A stretch of 53,604 nt of DNA. It comes from an uncultured Alphaproteobacteria bacterium. GTDB taxonomy: Bacteria > Pseudomonadota > Alphaproteobacteria > HIMB59. Under the pieces are notes generated by a model. That model had not been told where the DNA came from, did no database searches, and saw only the letters and a program-made list of their open reading frames with translations. The first letter of the stretch is position 1. Every line of letters starts with the position of its first letter. Shown piece by piece: positions 1-8,631 of the stretch. The position numbers and the translations under genes were made by a program. The stretch is from positions 1 through 53,604 of the forward strand of contig CACMUL010000008.1 of the NCBI GenBank assembly GCA_902616855.1, given 5' to 3'.

Positions 1-906
1 GGAAAACTAGCAAATAATCTTCTTGAAAATAATTTTCAAATATCAGTTTTAGATAAAAATCACGTATTAATGGAGGAGTTTAATTTAAAGGGTGCTAAGG
101 CAGCTAAATCAATTAAAGATCTTGTGATGAATTCTGATATTTTAATAACTTGTCTTCCCTCTCCCAAGATATGTGCAGAAGTTTTAGAGTCCAAAGATGG
201 TATTATTGATACTATACAAAAAGATCAAATTTGGATTGAGATGAGCACAACTGAGGATGAACAACTAAAAAAACATGCTTCATTAATTCAGCAAAAAAAT
301 GCAATAGCTTTAGAAGCTCCTGTAAGTGGGGGTTGTCATAGGGCAGCAACTGGTAACATTTCTATTTTTGTTGGAGGAAGTAGAGAGGGATTTGATAAAG
401 CTATGCCAGTATTAAAATGTCTTGGTAGAAAAATTTTGTATACTGGAGACTTTGGAAGTGCATCTATTCTTAAAGTTATTACAAATTATTTAGCTACTGT
501 TCACTTAGTTGCATTGGGAGAAGCTTGGACTATTGCGAGTAAATCAAATCTTGATTTGAACAAAACATTTAAAGGAATTTCAGCATCTTCAGGTAACTCA
601 TTTGTCCATGAAACTGAGAGTCAAGTAATATTGAATGGTTCATATAATATAAATTTTACAATGGACTTAGTTGAGAAAGATGTTGGTCTTTTTCAGGATC
701 TCGCCTCAAAACTTGGGGTCGAATTGGAAATTTCACCTTTAGTTCTTAATATTATTAAAGATGCAAAAAAGACTTTTGGTGATCGTGCATGGTCCTCAAT
801 GGTCGTAAAAAGGCTTGAAAATAAATATAATACTGCATTTAGAGCTGAGGGATATCCTGAAGAATTGTTAGACTTAGAGGAAAAACAACTTGGTTATGAG
901 ATATGA
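1..906 (+). CDS. beta-hydroxyacid dehydrogenase, 3-hydroxyisobutyrate dehydrogenase family (5' partial)
   Basis: The reading frame is open from base 1, so the true start lies upstream; the ATG at 70 is internal. The first visible residues (GKLANNLL) look like the end of the N-terminal Rossmann GxGxxG motif, so roughly 10-15 residues are missing. The segment EAPVSGG followed by A..G and FVGG matches the substrate-binding signature of NAD(P)-dependent 3-hydroxyisobutyrate/tartronate-semialdehyde reductases. A conserved lysine in LKVITNYL fits the catalytic lysine, and the C-terminal helical domain is complete. These enzymes oxidise small beta-hydroxyacids or reduce the matching semialdehydes; the substrate cannot be read from sequence. 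A bile-acid-symporter-type transporter follows after 29 bases on the same strand, which may hint at uptake plus oxidation of a small carboxylate. Confidence 0.88.
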   Translation, partial: GKLANNLLENNFQISVLDKNHVLMEEFNLKGAKAAKSIKDLVMNSDILITCLPSPKICAEVLESKDGIIDTIQKDQIWIEMSTTEDEQLKKHASLIQQKNAIALEAPVSGGCHRAATGNISIFVGGSREGFDKAMPVLKCLGRKILYTGDFGSASILKVITNYLATVHLVALGEAWTIASKSNLDLNKTFKGISASSGNSFVHETESQVILNGSYNINFTMDLVEKDVGLFQDLASKLGVELEISPLVLNIIKDAKKTFGDRAWSSMVVKRLENKYNTAFRAEGYPEELLDLEEKQLGYEI

Positions 907-935
907 TTATTTTGAGTTTTTGTTAATATCTATCT

Positions 936-1781
936 ATGAATTTCATAACTGATGTAATTCTACCATTAGCCTTAGCTTTTATTATGTTCACTTTAGGCTT
1001 GGGTTTGACGTTTTCAGATTTTGCTAGAGTAGTGAAGGCACCTAAAAATTTTATCATAGGTTTAATTAGTCAATTAATTTTTCTTCCAATGGTTGCTTTA
1101 ATAATTGTTTTGGTTTGGCCACTTCAACCTGAATTAGCTATAGGTTTAATATTAATCGCTGCTGCTCCAGGTGGAGTAACTTCTAATATTCTTACATCTT
1201 TTGCTAAAGGGGATGTTGCTTTATCAATATCTTTAACCGCAGTAATGAGCCTTTTAAGTGTAATTTCTGTGCCTATTGTCTTGGGGATATCAATGGGATT
1301 GATTTCTGACAACTCTCTAGGCTCAATCTCACTTACAGGAATAGCTATAAGTATGTTTTTGATTGTGACATTACCTGTTTTAATTGGAATGACTTTCAGA
1401 GCTAGCTTGTCCTTTTTAACGATGAGAATTGAGAAGTTTGCTAGAATACTTTCAACTGCTTTATTTGTTTTAGTTTTGATTGGAGCTATTTTAGCTGAGA
1501 GAGAAAATTTAATTGATTATTTTGCTCAAACTGGGTTGGTAGTCCTTTCTCTCAATTTATTAATGATGATAATTGCTTTTTATTGGGCAAAGTTTTTTGG
1601 GACAGGAACCTCACAACAAAAAGCTATTTCAATAGAGTGTGGTCTTCAAAACGGAACTTTAGCTATTTTTGTAGGCACAAGTGTTTTTGGTGGCGGTCTA
1701 TATATAATACCTGCTGCTACTTATAGCGTCGTAATGTACTTAACGTCTTTAATATTTATTTATTTTATAAGAAATCGCTAA
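936..1781 (+). CDS. bile acid:sodium symporter (BASS) family transporter
   Basis: This 281-residue protein is almost entirely hydrophobic, with about nine to ten predicted membrane helices. It carries features of the BASS/SBF family: a GLGL segment near residue 21, AAPGGVTSN around residues 76-84, and a late ECGLQNGTLA segment, which are the two crossover regions that bind sodium in characterised members. Family members cotransport sodium with organic anions such as bile acids, pyruvate or pantothenate; bacterial substrates are mostly unknown. It probably sits in a short operon with the upstream dehydrogenase. Its stop interlocks with the stop of the convergent gene downstream in a shared CTAA. 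Confidence 0.88.
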   Translation: MNFITDVILPLALAFIMFTLGLGLTFSDFARVVKAPKNFIIGLISQLIFLPMVALIIVLVWPLQPELAIGLILIAAAPGGVTSNILTSFAKGDVALSISLTAVMSLLSVISVPIVLGISMGLISDNSLGSISLTGIAISMFLIVTLPVLIGMTFRASLSFLTMRIEKFARILSTALFVLVLIGAILAERENLIDYFAQTGLVVLSLNLLMMIIAFYWAKFFGTGTSQQKAISIECGLQNGTLAIFVGTSVFGGGLYIIPAATYSVVMYLTSLIFIYFIRNR

Positions 1782-2185
1782 ATATAAATCTTATCTGCTA
1801 ATCCAAAACAAAGAATAGCCCAACCTAGTGCAAGACCACCTGTTGATAGCCATCCCTCTCTTGAATATTGGTCAGTTCTTCCTAATTTATCTACCTCACC
1901 AGTGTAAAAAGCTGATATTGCTATTATGGTCATGATTATAAACATAAAATTAAAGAATGCCCATGTAGCCTCTGTACCTCTAAATAAAATATATAACTGC
2001 ATTAAAACAGCACCTACAATTACTGCTCCAGCAAACCTTGCAAAAAATGCGGCTGTTACATCAATTCCATATTTGCTTATGAAGTTTTTGGTATTAAACA
2101 AACAGTTATAACCGTAAAAAGCATTCATTACTAAAATAATTAAAAAAATTACTAAATAAAATATTCCGTTAAAATTTCCTATCAT
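1778..2185 (-). CDS. small four-helix membrane protein, unknown function
   Basis: This 135-residue protein has about four hydrophobic helices (near residues 5-25, 44-66, 72-93 and 113-131) and a short polar loop GEVDKLGRTDQYSREGW between the third and fourth. I do not recognise the family. The layout resembles small inner-membrane proteins of unknown function that recur in marine alphaproteobacteria, but that is impression rather than evidence. It is monocistronic, convergent with the BASS transporter and divergent from the DsbA-family gene across a 90-base gap. Composition and codon use look like those of its neighbours. Confidence 0.7.
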   Translation of the reverse strand: MIGNFNGIFYLVIFLIILVMNAFYGYNCLFNTKNFISKYGIDVTAAFFARFAGAVIVGAVLMQLYILFRGTEATWAFFNFMFIIMTIIAISAFYTGEVDKLGRTDQYSREGWLSTGGLALGWAILCFGLADKIYI

Positions 2186-2275
2186 ATGAATCTCCCATAT
2201 TCTATTTTATCAGATTTTTAACTTTAATGACTATGAATTATTATTTTTTTATGTCATGAATATTGAAATAAATTT

Positions 2276-2911
2276 ATGATCGAACTAGATATATTTTCAG
2301 ATACTGTTTGCCCGTGGTGCTATATTGGGAAAAAAAGATTAGAAAAAGCTATTAGTAATCATAAAGATACAAAATTCAAACAAACTTGGAGGCCCTTTCA
2401 ATTAAATCCGGGAATGCCGCCTGATGGTATGGATAGGCAAGAATATTTGATTTCTAAATTTGGAAGTGCTGATGCAGCAAAGACAATTTATGATAATATC
2501 TATGATGAAGGACTTGTAGAAGGAATTAACTTTAACTTTGAATCTATTATGACAACACCTAATTCCTTTAATTCACATAGGCTTTTAGCTTTAGCATATA
2601 AAGAGGGTATACAAGAAAATGTTTTAGATAGTTTATTTGAGTCTTATTTCTTAAATGGTGAAGACATAGGTGACCCCAATGTATTGTTGAATATAGCTAT
2701 AAAACATAAAATTGGTGCTGAAGATTTTAAAAGTTATTTGTCAGATCAAGAAAATATTGAGCCACTCGCTAATGAAGAAATTCAAGCTAGAAAGATGGGA
2801 ATAAATAGTGTTCCTACATTTATAATAAATAAACAAATTGTTATTAATGGTGCTCAGACATCAGAAAATTTTGAAATTATTTTTCAGAAGCTTAAAAATA
2901 GCTTAAATTAA
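2276..2911 (+). CDS. DsbA family oxidoreductase (FrnE-like)
   Basis: This 211-residue protein has an N-terminal thioredoxin-fold strand followed by the active-site CPWC at residues 12-15, then a long helical insertion, and a C-terminal NSVPTFII segment that supplies the cis-proline loop. This is the arrangement of the cytosolic FrnE/2-hydroxychromene-carboxylate-isomerase branch of the DsbA superfamily. No signal peptide is present, so a cytoplasmic thiol-disulfide or glutathione-linked role is likely. FrnE homologues have been linked to oxidative-stress tolerance; the physiological partner is unknown here. It starts the plus-strand pair that also holds the inositol-monophosphatase-family gene 41 bases downstream. 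Confidence 0.88.
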   Translation: MIELDIFSDTVCPWCYIGKKRLEKAISNHKDTKFKQTWRPFQLNPGMPPDGMDRQEYLISKFGSADAAKTIYDNIYDEGLVEGINFNFESIMTTPNSFNSHRLLALAYKEGIQENVLDSLFESYFLNGEDIGDPNVLLNIAIKHKIGAEDFKSYLSDQENIEPLANEEIQARKMGINSVPTFIINKQIVINGAQTSENFEIIFQKLKNSLN

Positions 2912-2952
2912 AAAATATTAGTAGTAATGCTTTTTTTCTATATATTTTGTAA

Positions 2953-3735
2953 ATGCCTTTAAAACTTAAAGATTTATCTCCATATTTAAACTTTGCAAAA
3001 AAACTTATAAATGTGTCAGAGAGAATAATAAAAAAAACGCCCTCAAATCGTCTAAAAATAGATTTCAAATCAGATAAATCTCCGGTAACTAAAATTGACA
3101 TGAAAATTGAAAAAGAATTGCGATCAATGATTATTAAAAAATATCCAAGTCACGATATATATGGAGAAGAATATAAAAATAAATTAAATAACTCTCCATA
3201 CGTATGGGTAATCGATCCAATAGATGGAACTAAAAATTTTATAAATGGAAATGGTAATTTTGGTACATTAATTTCTTTGTGTATTGATAGATCGCCCGTA
3301 ATTGGAATTATTAACTGTCCTGATATAAAAAAAACATGGATTGGAATTAAAGACAATGGCGCTTATTGCAATGGAAAAAAAATTAAGAAATCTCAAAATA
3401 ATTTAAACTTATCTAAATTATATTTTAGTACCTCTGGAATGACAGCTTTCAAATCAAATAACAAGAATAAAAAATATAATGCTCTGATTAAAAAAACTAA
3501 ATATGCAACCTTTGGTGGTGATTGTGTGCAATACGGACTTTTAGCTGAAAAAAGAATACCTCTAGTAGTAGAGTCTTTCTTAAAACCTTATGATTATATC
3601 CCTTTAGTTAATATTGTAGAAGAGAGCGGTGGTATAATTAGTGATTGGAATGGAAATCCTCTAAATTTTCAATCAAACGGTGATGTTGTTGCATCAATAT
3701 CAAAAAAAGCACACCAACAATTTCTTAAAATTTAA
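2953..3735 (+). CDS. inositol monophosphatase family protein, probable histidinol-phosphatase
   Basis: This 260-residue phosphatase has the metal-binding GEE at residues 71-73 and DPIDGT at 88-93, followed by KNF and a FGTLISL segment, plus the second family motif GGDCVQYG near the C-terminal half (usually written GGD..AY). The wording around DPIDGTKNF and FGTLISL resembles the HisN branch (histidinol-phosphate phosphatase), but CysQ- and SuhB-type enzymes share the core, so the substrate is inference. It requires Mg and acts in the cytosol. The start is an ATG at 2953 with a weak ribosome site. It ends in a TTAA shared with the stop of the convergent iron alcohol dehydrogenase gene. Confidence 0.85.
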   Translation: MPLKLKDLSPYLNFAKKLINVSERIIKKTPSNRLKIDFKSDKSPVTKIDMKIEKELRSMIIKKYPSHDIYGEEYKNKLNNSPYVWVIDPIDGTKNFINGNGNFGTLISLCIDRSPVIGIINCPDIKKTWIGIKDNGAYCNGKKIKKSQNNLNLSKLYFSTSGMTAFKSNNKNKKYNALIKKTKYATFGGDCVQYGLLAEKRIPLVVESFLKPYDYIPLVNIVEESGGIISDWNGNPLNFQSNGDVVASISKKAHQQFLKI

Positions 3736-4877
3736 TATTTTCCGGAAATACAATTTAAAATTAATTTTTGAAATCTTTCTACTGTCATCTCTAGTGGATT
3801 AGCTCCAGTGCTTGGATCCTCTTGTGCTAATGGAGCCAATTTAATCTCATCTCCCTCATTAACACCCATATCTTTAAGTGTTTCAGGTATCTCCATTTCT
3901 TTTTTTAATTCAATAACCCAATCTACAATCCCATCAAAGCCATTTTTAATATCAAGAAAATTTGCCAATCTAATAAATTTTTCTTCAATAGTGCTACGGT
4001 TATAATTCAAAACAAATGGCATAACTGTACCATTTGTTGTTCCATGATGAGTCTTGTATAAGGAATTTACTGGGTGTGTAATCGAGTGAATGGCGCCTAG
4101 ACCTTTTTGAAATGCAGCTGCACCCATCATCGAAGCTACTAACATATTTGATCTTGCATTAACGTTATTTCCATTATGATAAACTTCTTGAATATTTTCT
4201 TTGACTAGTCTTAACCCCTCTAAAGCTGTACCTTCTGCCATTGGATGATAAAAAGGAGATGAATATGCTTCAATACAGTGTGCCAAAGCATCCATTCCTG
4301 TTCCAGCGGTAATACTTTTTGGTAAATTTAATGTTAAAGAAGGGTCTAGTATCGCAATCTGAGGCAACATTTTTGGGTGAAAAATTATTTTCTTTTTATG
4401 ATTTTCCTCATTTAAAAAGACTGCTGCTCTTCCCACTTCGGAACCTGTTCCTGCAGTCGTTGGTATGGCTATTATAGGTTTGATTACACTTGAGTCTGCT
4501 CTTGTCCACCAATCTCCAATATCTTCAAAATCCCAAAGCGGTCTTGATTGATGAGCTAAAAAAGCTATTCCTTTACCAGCGTCCATTCCAGATCCGCCAC
4601 CTATAGCTATTACTCCGTCATGGCTACCCTCTAAAAAAACTTTTACACCATTAGTTACATTTGAACCAGTTGGGTTTCCTTGAACATCACTGTAAATTTG
4701 TGTACTTGATGAGAGGCCACTGTTGATTTCATCAATAATTGATGTTTGTAATAATCCAGGATCTGTAACAATTAAAGGGTTTTTAATATCTAAAGTATTA
4801 CAAGCTTTTTGTATTTCTTTTGATCTATCAACTCCAAACCAAACATTTGTTGGATAATTCCAATTCATATTTTGCAT
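3732..4877 (-). CDS. iron-containing alcohol dehydrogenase
   Basis: This 381-residue group III (iron-type) alcohol dehydrogenase shows the NAD-binding GGGSGMDAGK motif, the PTTAGTGSE segment, and the metal ligand region (DALAHCIEAY, then GAIHSITHPV and KTHHGTTNG). Family members interconvert primary alcohols or diols with aldehydes using NAD(P)H. The gene begins only 12 bases after the glutamine-synthetase-like gene and is the last member of a three-gene minus-strand run with an aldehyde dehydrogenase. That context suggests oxidation of an alcohol, possibly a gamma-glutamylated amino alcohol, to an aldehyde that the aldehyde dehydrogenase then oxidises. The substrate is not determined by the sequence. 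Confidence 0.93.
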   Translation of the reverse strand: MQNMNWNYPTNVWFGVDRSKEIQKACNTLDIKNPLIVTDPGLLQTSIIDEINSGLSSSTQIYSDVQGNPTGSNVTNGVKVFLEGSHDGVIAIGGGSGMDAGKGIAFLAHQSRPLWDFEDIGDWWTRADSSVIKPIIAIPTTAGTGSEVGRAAVFLNEENHKKKIIFHPKMLPQIAILDPSLTLNLPKSITAGTGMDALAHCIEAYSSPFYHPMAEGTALEGLRLVKENIQEVYHNGNNVNARSNMLVASMMGAAAFQKGLGAIHSITHPVNSLYKTHHGTTNGTVMPFVLNYNRSTIEEKFIRLANFLDIKNGFDGIVDWVIELKKEMEIPETLKDMGVNEGDEIKLAPLAQEDPSTGANPLEMTVERFQKLILNCISGKY

Positions 4878-4889
4878 TTATAACCCTAT

Positions 4890-6251
4890 TTATCCTCTCT
4901 CAAAATAACGACGGTGCTCCCAGTCATTTACAGACTTATCATATTCACTCTGCTCCCATTTTGCAGCATGAATATAGTGGTCTAAAACATCTGAATGGAA
5001 AATCTTTGGTAATAATTTTGATTTCTTAGCAAGTTCAATTGCTTCATATAGTGTACCTGGAACATTTTTTGCCTTTCTATTTTGATATATATTTCCAGAT
5101 AATGGATCTTCAAGTTCTAATTTATTCTCAATTCCATACAGACCTGCTTGAATCAATCCAGCAAAAGCAAGGTAGGGATTAATATCTGCCCCAGGAACTC
5201 TGCATTCAATTCTTATTGAACTTCCATGTCCTGCTAATCTAAATCCAGCAGTCCTATTATCAATTCCCCAGGCGGCAGAAGTAGGAGCAAAAGAGGACTC
5301 TTGAAATCTTTTATAAGAATTTACGTTTGGAGCTAAAAAAATTGATAGATCCCTCAAAAATAAAATTTGTCCAGCTACATAGCTTTTAAAAATTTTAGAC
5401 ATTCCATATTTGTCTTTGGTATCAGAGAAAATATTTTTTTTTGTTTTTTTATCGAATAAAGAATTATGAATATGGCAGGAGCTTCCACAGAAATCTTGTT
5501 TGTATTTTGCCATAAAACTAACAGCACGATTATGTTTAAAAGCAATCTCTTTTGCTGCATTTTTAATTAATATATGATTATCTGCCATACTAAGAGCATC
5601 AGTAAAAACTACATTAATTTCTTGTTGGCCAGGTGAGGCTTCCCCTTTAGTGCACTCAACATATATACCAGAGTCTAATAAACTATTTCTTAGCTCTTGA
5701 TTAAAAGGCTCCTCTTTTGAAGTTTGAAATATCATATAATCTTCTATGTACCATGATGTTTCTTTTAAATTTTTATAATTACTAGAATGTATATCTTCAT
5801 AAGTTTGTTTGAAAAGAAAGAATTCTAATTCTGAACCTAACATCGGCTCAAATCCCATTTTATTTGCTTTTATAATTGCCTCTCTTAAAACTTGTCTTGT
5901 GGAATGCGAAACAGGAGTCTTTCCATCATGTTGAAAAGCATCGCCGAGAACTAAAGCTGTTTTCTCTAACCATGGTAAAACTTTGATGGTTCTTTGGTCA
6001 GGCTTAACAGTCATATCTCCGTACCCAGTCTCCCAAGAGGACGATTTAAATCCAGGAACTGTATACATATCCATATCAACCGTATAAAGATAGTCACAAA
6101 AATGAGTTTCTTTGTGAACGTAGTCTAAAAAAGCCTTACCTGTTACTCTTTTTCCCACTAGTCGACCTTGCATATCGGATAGAGATACTAAAACAGTATC
6201 AATCTCTTTTGATTTTATTTTTTTTTCTAATTCTTTAAAAGTAATACTCAT
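4890..6251 (-). CDS. glutamine synthetase family ligase (gamma-glutamyl-amine synthetase-like)
   Basis: This 453-residue protein has the beta-grasp N-terminal domain and the catalytic domain of the glutamine synthetase fold: the GSELEFFLF segment, GQQEINV, CGSSCHIHNSL and the late IECRVPGADINPY, corresponding to metal, glutamate and ATP sites. It lacks the C-terminal adenylylation region of GlnA and resembles the PuuA/gamma-glutamylpolyamine and gamma-glutamylethanolamide synthetase branch, which uses ATP to join glutamate to an amine. It is flanked on the same strand by an aldehyde dehydrogenase upstream (57-base gap) and an iron alcohol dehydrogenase downstream (12 bases). This supports a role in catabolism of an amine or amino alcohol rather than ammonium assimilation, though the amine is unknown. 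Confidence 0.9.
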   Translation of the reverse strand: MSITFKELEKKIKSKEIDTVLVSLSDMQGRLVGKRVTGKAFLDYVHKETHFCDYLYTVDMDMYTVPGFKSSSWETGYGDMTVKPDQRTIKVLPWLEKTALVLGDAFQHDGKTPVSHSTRQVLREAIIKANKMGFEPMLGSELEFFLFKQTYEDIHSSNYKNLKETSWYIEDYMIFQTSKEEPFNQELRNSLLDSGIYVECTKGEASPGQQEINVVFTDALSMADNHILIKNAAKEIAFKHNRAVSFMAKYKQDFCGSSCHIHNSLFDKKTKKNIFSDTKDKYGMSKIFKSYVAGQILFLRDLSIFLAPNVNSYKRFQESSFAPTSAAWGIDNRTAGFRLAGHGSSIRIECRVPGADINPYLAFAGLIQAGLYGIENKLELEDPLSGNIYQNRKAKNVPGTLYEAIELAKKSKLLPKIFHSDVLDHYIHAAKWEQSEYDKSVNDWEHRRYFERG

Positions 6252-6308
6252 AATCGAAAACTAAAAAATGAAATATTTTAACATTTAATAACTATGTAGA
6301 CCAACGCT

Positions 6309-7697
6309 CTAAACTACTTTGCGCATATGAAAACTCTGTGGTCTTGTAAATTGATCAAATGCTAATACTGAAAGTGAGCAACCTATACCAGTGTCTTTTA
6401 CGCCAGTCCATGCAAGTGCCGGATCTAAGTAATCACATCTATTCATGAAGAAAGTTCCTGTTTGAACATTTTTTCCAAATTCTTTAGCAAACTCAAGATC
6501 TTTTGTCCAAATAGATGCAGTTAGTCCATAAGGGCTATCATTCATCAAATTTTTTGCTTCTTTATCATCATCTACGGGCATAATTCCAACAGTAGGACCA
6601 AAAGTTTCCTCCATCATGAATCTCATATCATGATTGACATCTACCATTACTTGAGGGCTAACATAACAATTATCTTCTCTGGATATTGTAAATTTACTCT
6701 CATCAATAAGACGTTTTGCTCCGCTACTCTCCGCTTCATTTATTTGGGCTCTAATAAAATTAGCTGCTGATTGTCTTACTACAGGGCCTAAATTTGTGTC
6801 AGGTTTTGAGGGATCGTTTAAATTATAATTTTCAGTAATGCTTTTGAAGCCATCTATAAATTCTTTATAAATTTTTTTATCTACATAAATTCTTTCGATA
6901 CCACAACAAGATTGACCAGAATTAAATAGTGCACCGTCTGCAAGGTTTTCAATTGCGTATTTTAAATCAGCATCTGCTCTAACGTAGGCAGGGTCTTTAC
7001 CTCCTAATTCTAGACCAGCATTAATAAACCGTGTTCCTATATATTTTTTTACCTCCTGACCTCCTCTTACAGAGCCAGTAAAAACAACGTGAGCTATTCT
7101 TGAGTCAGAGATTATTTTTTCACAGGCTTTATGATCAGTATGAATAAATTGGAAAACACCTTCAGGTATCCCCGTATTTTCAAAAGCTTGAAAAATTAGT
7201 TCTGCACATCTTGGTGTTTGTGATGAATGTTTTAAAATTAAACTATTACCTGAAATTATAGCAGGAACAATTGTGTTAGTTGCAGTAATAATCGGATAAT
7301 TCCATGGGGCCATAACAAAAATCACCCCAAGAGGTGTTTTGTATATATAGTTGTCAAATTCTTCGTTTTGAGTGGCTGGAAGATTTTGTAATGAGTCTTT
7401 AGCAATATTTGCCATGTGTCTAGAGCGCTCTTCAAAGCCTCTTAATTCTCCTGCACATTGAGATATGGGCCTTCCAATTTGCCAACAAATTTCCTTTGAT
7501 ATTTCATCTTTGAGATCGATTAAGTTATCAATAAATTTATTTACAATATTAATTCGGTCATCAAGAGATGTGTTTTTCCAAATTTCAAAACTTGTTGATG
7601 CTTTATCTATGGCTGAATTAATTTTACTATCTGAGGCTAATTCTCTCTCTAGGTAGATAGAATTATCAATAGGCGTTATAGTTTTCTGCAAATTCAT
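6309..7697 (-). CDS. NAD(P)-dependent aldehyde dehydrogenase
   Basis: This protein of about 462 residues has the aldehyde dehydrogenase superfamily core: MAPWNYP near the N-terminal third, FTGSV at the cofactor site, LELGGKDP with the general-base glutamate, and the catalytic cysteine in FNSGQSCCG. A late EETFGPTVG segment completes the set. It converts an aldehyde to a carboxylate. The frame could open at a TTG one codon earlier, but the ATG at 7697 is preferred because a perfect AGGAGG lies just upstream. It is probably the first gene of an operon with the glutamine-synthetase-like ligase and the iron alcohol dehydrogenase. The specific subfamily (succinate-semialdehyde-like) is uncertain. 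Confidence 0.93.
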   Translation of the reverse strand: MNLQKTITPIDNSIYLERELASDSKINSAIDKASTSFEIWKNTSLDDRINIVNKFIDNLIDLKDEISKEICWQIGRPISQCAGELRGFEERSRHMANIAKDSLQNLPATQNEEFDNYIYKTPLGVIFVMAPWNYPIITATNTIVPAIISGNSLILKHSSQTPRCAELIFQAFENTGIPEGVFQFIHTDHKACEKIISDSRIAHVVFTGSVRGGQEVKKYIGTRFINAGLELGGKDPAYVRADADLKYAIENLADGALFNSGQSCCGIERIYVDKKIYKEFIDGFKSITENYNLNDPSKPDTNLGPVVRQSAANFIRAQINEAESSGAKRLIDESKFTISREDNCYVSPQVMVDVNHDMRFMMEETFGPTVGIMPVDDDKEAKNLMNDSPYGLTASIWTKDLEFAKEFGKNVQTGTFFMNRCDYLDPALAWTGVKDTGIGCSLSVLAFDQFTRPQSFHMRKVV

Positions 7698-7701
7698 CAA
7701 T

Positions 7702-7707
7702 CCTCCT
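7702..7707 (-). promoter_or_regulatory. consensus Shine-Dalgarno of the aldehyde dehydrogenase gene
   Basis: On the minus strand this is a perfect AGGAGG, four bases before the ATG at 7697. Most genes in the window show weak or no recognisable ribosome site, so this one is unusually strong and implies high translation of the operon's first gene. It also favours the ATG over the TTG codon that sits one codon upstream. Confidence 0.65.
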
Positions 7708-7763
7708 AAATTATAAAAACTATTATAATGAATTAAAATATTAGATGAAGAAAATTTATTATT

Positions 7764-8393
7764 TTAAGATGTTCTTTTTGATGCGTATCTTGACATGAAG
7801 TTTTCAGCTAAATTCTTTAATATGCTTAATTGTTTGAGTCTTGAAACACCATCAACTATTCCATCAACTGATTTGCTGATAAAGTTTTTGGTAGCAATGT
7901 CTTTTTCTGACTTGTCGTTAAGCCAATAAATTAATGTGGCAAGATAAATCATTGAAAGCAAACCTCGCTTTGAGTAGTAACTAAAATCATTTGATTTATC
8001 ACCTGATAAATTCCATATAAAGTCACTATTTTCATGAAGCATTTTAATGGACATTAATATGTTACCAGGTCTTAAAAGAAATTTTAGCATTTCAGGCAAT
8101 GCTTTTTTTAGATGACTGTTATTTTCAAATTTCAACTCCATGATTGTTTTAATTTTATCTCTAGTTTTCAATCGTGAGTTGTTGAAGGAGTTGTAATTCT
8201 TCTCAACTTGAATGTTATTTTGAGCAATTATGAATTTTAAGACATCATATTCAAAAGAAGGAAATAATTTTGCTAGAACAGATGTTGAAATTCTTTGCTT
8301 TTTTGCACATTGTAAGAGAGTTTCTCTAGACCAACCAAATTTGGGTACTTCGTTAACAAATAAGTTAGCTAATTTTTCTTGCTTTGACTTCAT
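7764..8393 (-). CDS. COQ9 family protein (ubiquinone biosynthesis)
   Basis: This 209-residue protein resembles the alphaproteobacterial COQ9 family, also known as rpsU-divergently transcribed protein. The N-terminal region has a degenerate TetR-like helix-turn-helix ([14 protein letters not shown] onward) and the C-terminal part matches the lipid-binding helices ([31 protein letters not shown]). COQ9 binds ubiquinone precursors and assists the hydroxylase COQ7 in mitochondria; the bacterial role is inferred by homology. Its position, divergent from the S21 gene across 37 bases, is the classic neighbourhood that gave the family its name and strongly supports the call. Confidence 0.9.
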   Translation of the reverse strand: MKSKQEKLANLFVNEVPKFGWSRETLLQCAKKQRISTSVLAKLFPSFEYDVLKFIIAQNNIQVEKNYNSFNNSRLKTRDKIKTIMELKFENNSHLKKALPEMLKFLLRPGNILMSIKMLHENSDFIWNLSGDKSNDFSYYSKRGLLSMIYLATLIYWLNDKSEKDIATKNFISKSVDGIVDGVSRLKQLSILKNLAENFMSRYASKRTS

Positions 8394-8418
8394 ATTTATA
8401 TATAAATTACGCCTTTAT

Positions 8419-8423
8419 GAGGT
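8419..8423 (+). promoter_or_regulatory. Shine-Dalgarno fixing the TTG start of rpsU
   Basis: GAGGT lies seven bases before the TTG at 8431. The frame is open much further upstream through the opposite COQ9 gene, so this site, with the family's usual first residues MAIEV, fixes the start. Confidence 0.65.
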
Positions 8424-8430
8424 TACTAGA

Positions 8431-8631
8431 TTGGCAATAGAAGTTCAAGTCAGAGATAATAATGTTGAGGCTGCTATACGCGTACTCAAAAAAAAGCTTT
8501 TAAGAGAGGGTATTTTCAAAGAATTGAAGTTAAGAAAAAATTATGAAAAACCATCAGAAAGAAAGCTTCGCGAAAAAGCCGAATCAATTAAAAGATTTAA
8601 AAAACTTATGCGTAAGAAGAAATTCGACTAG
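8431..8631 (+). CDS. rpsU: 30S ribosomal protein S21
   Basis: This 66-residue, very basic protein starts at a TTG with the canonical S21 N-terminus ([19 protein letters not shown]) and continues with the usual lysine/arginine-rich helices ending in MRKKK. S21 binds the 30S platform near the anti-Shine-Dalgarno region. The longer frame upstream is an artefact of the overlapping COQ9 gene on the other strand. The 37-base spacer shared with COQ9 contains a TATAAATT stretch that could serve as a -10 element. The stop interlocks with the stop of pntB in a shared CTAG. Confidence 0.96.
   Translation: MAIEVQVRDNNVEAAIRVLKKKLLREGIFKELKLRKNYEKPSERKLREKAESIKRFKKLMRKKKFD

Noticed and set aside
2892-3101. 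Small minus-strand frame opposite the inositol-monophosphatase-family gene
   Set aside because: It is a shadow of the real gene with no recognisable domain and no ribosome site.
8230-8430. Longer S21 frame with an N-terminal extension
   Set aside because: It lies opposite COQ9, and the Shine-Dalgarno with the family's normal first residues supports the TTG at 8431.
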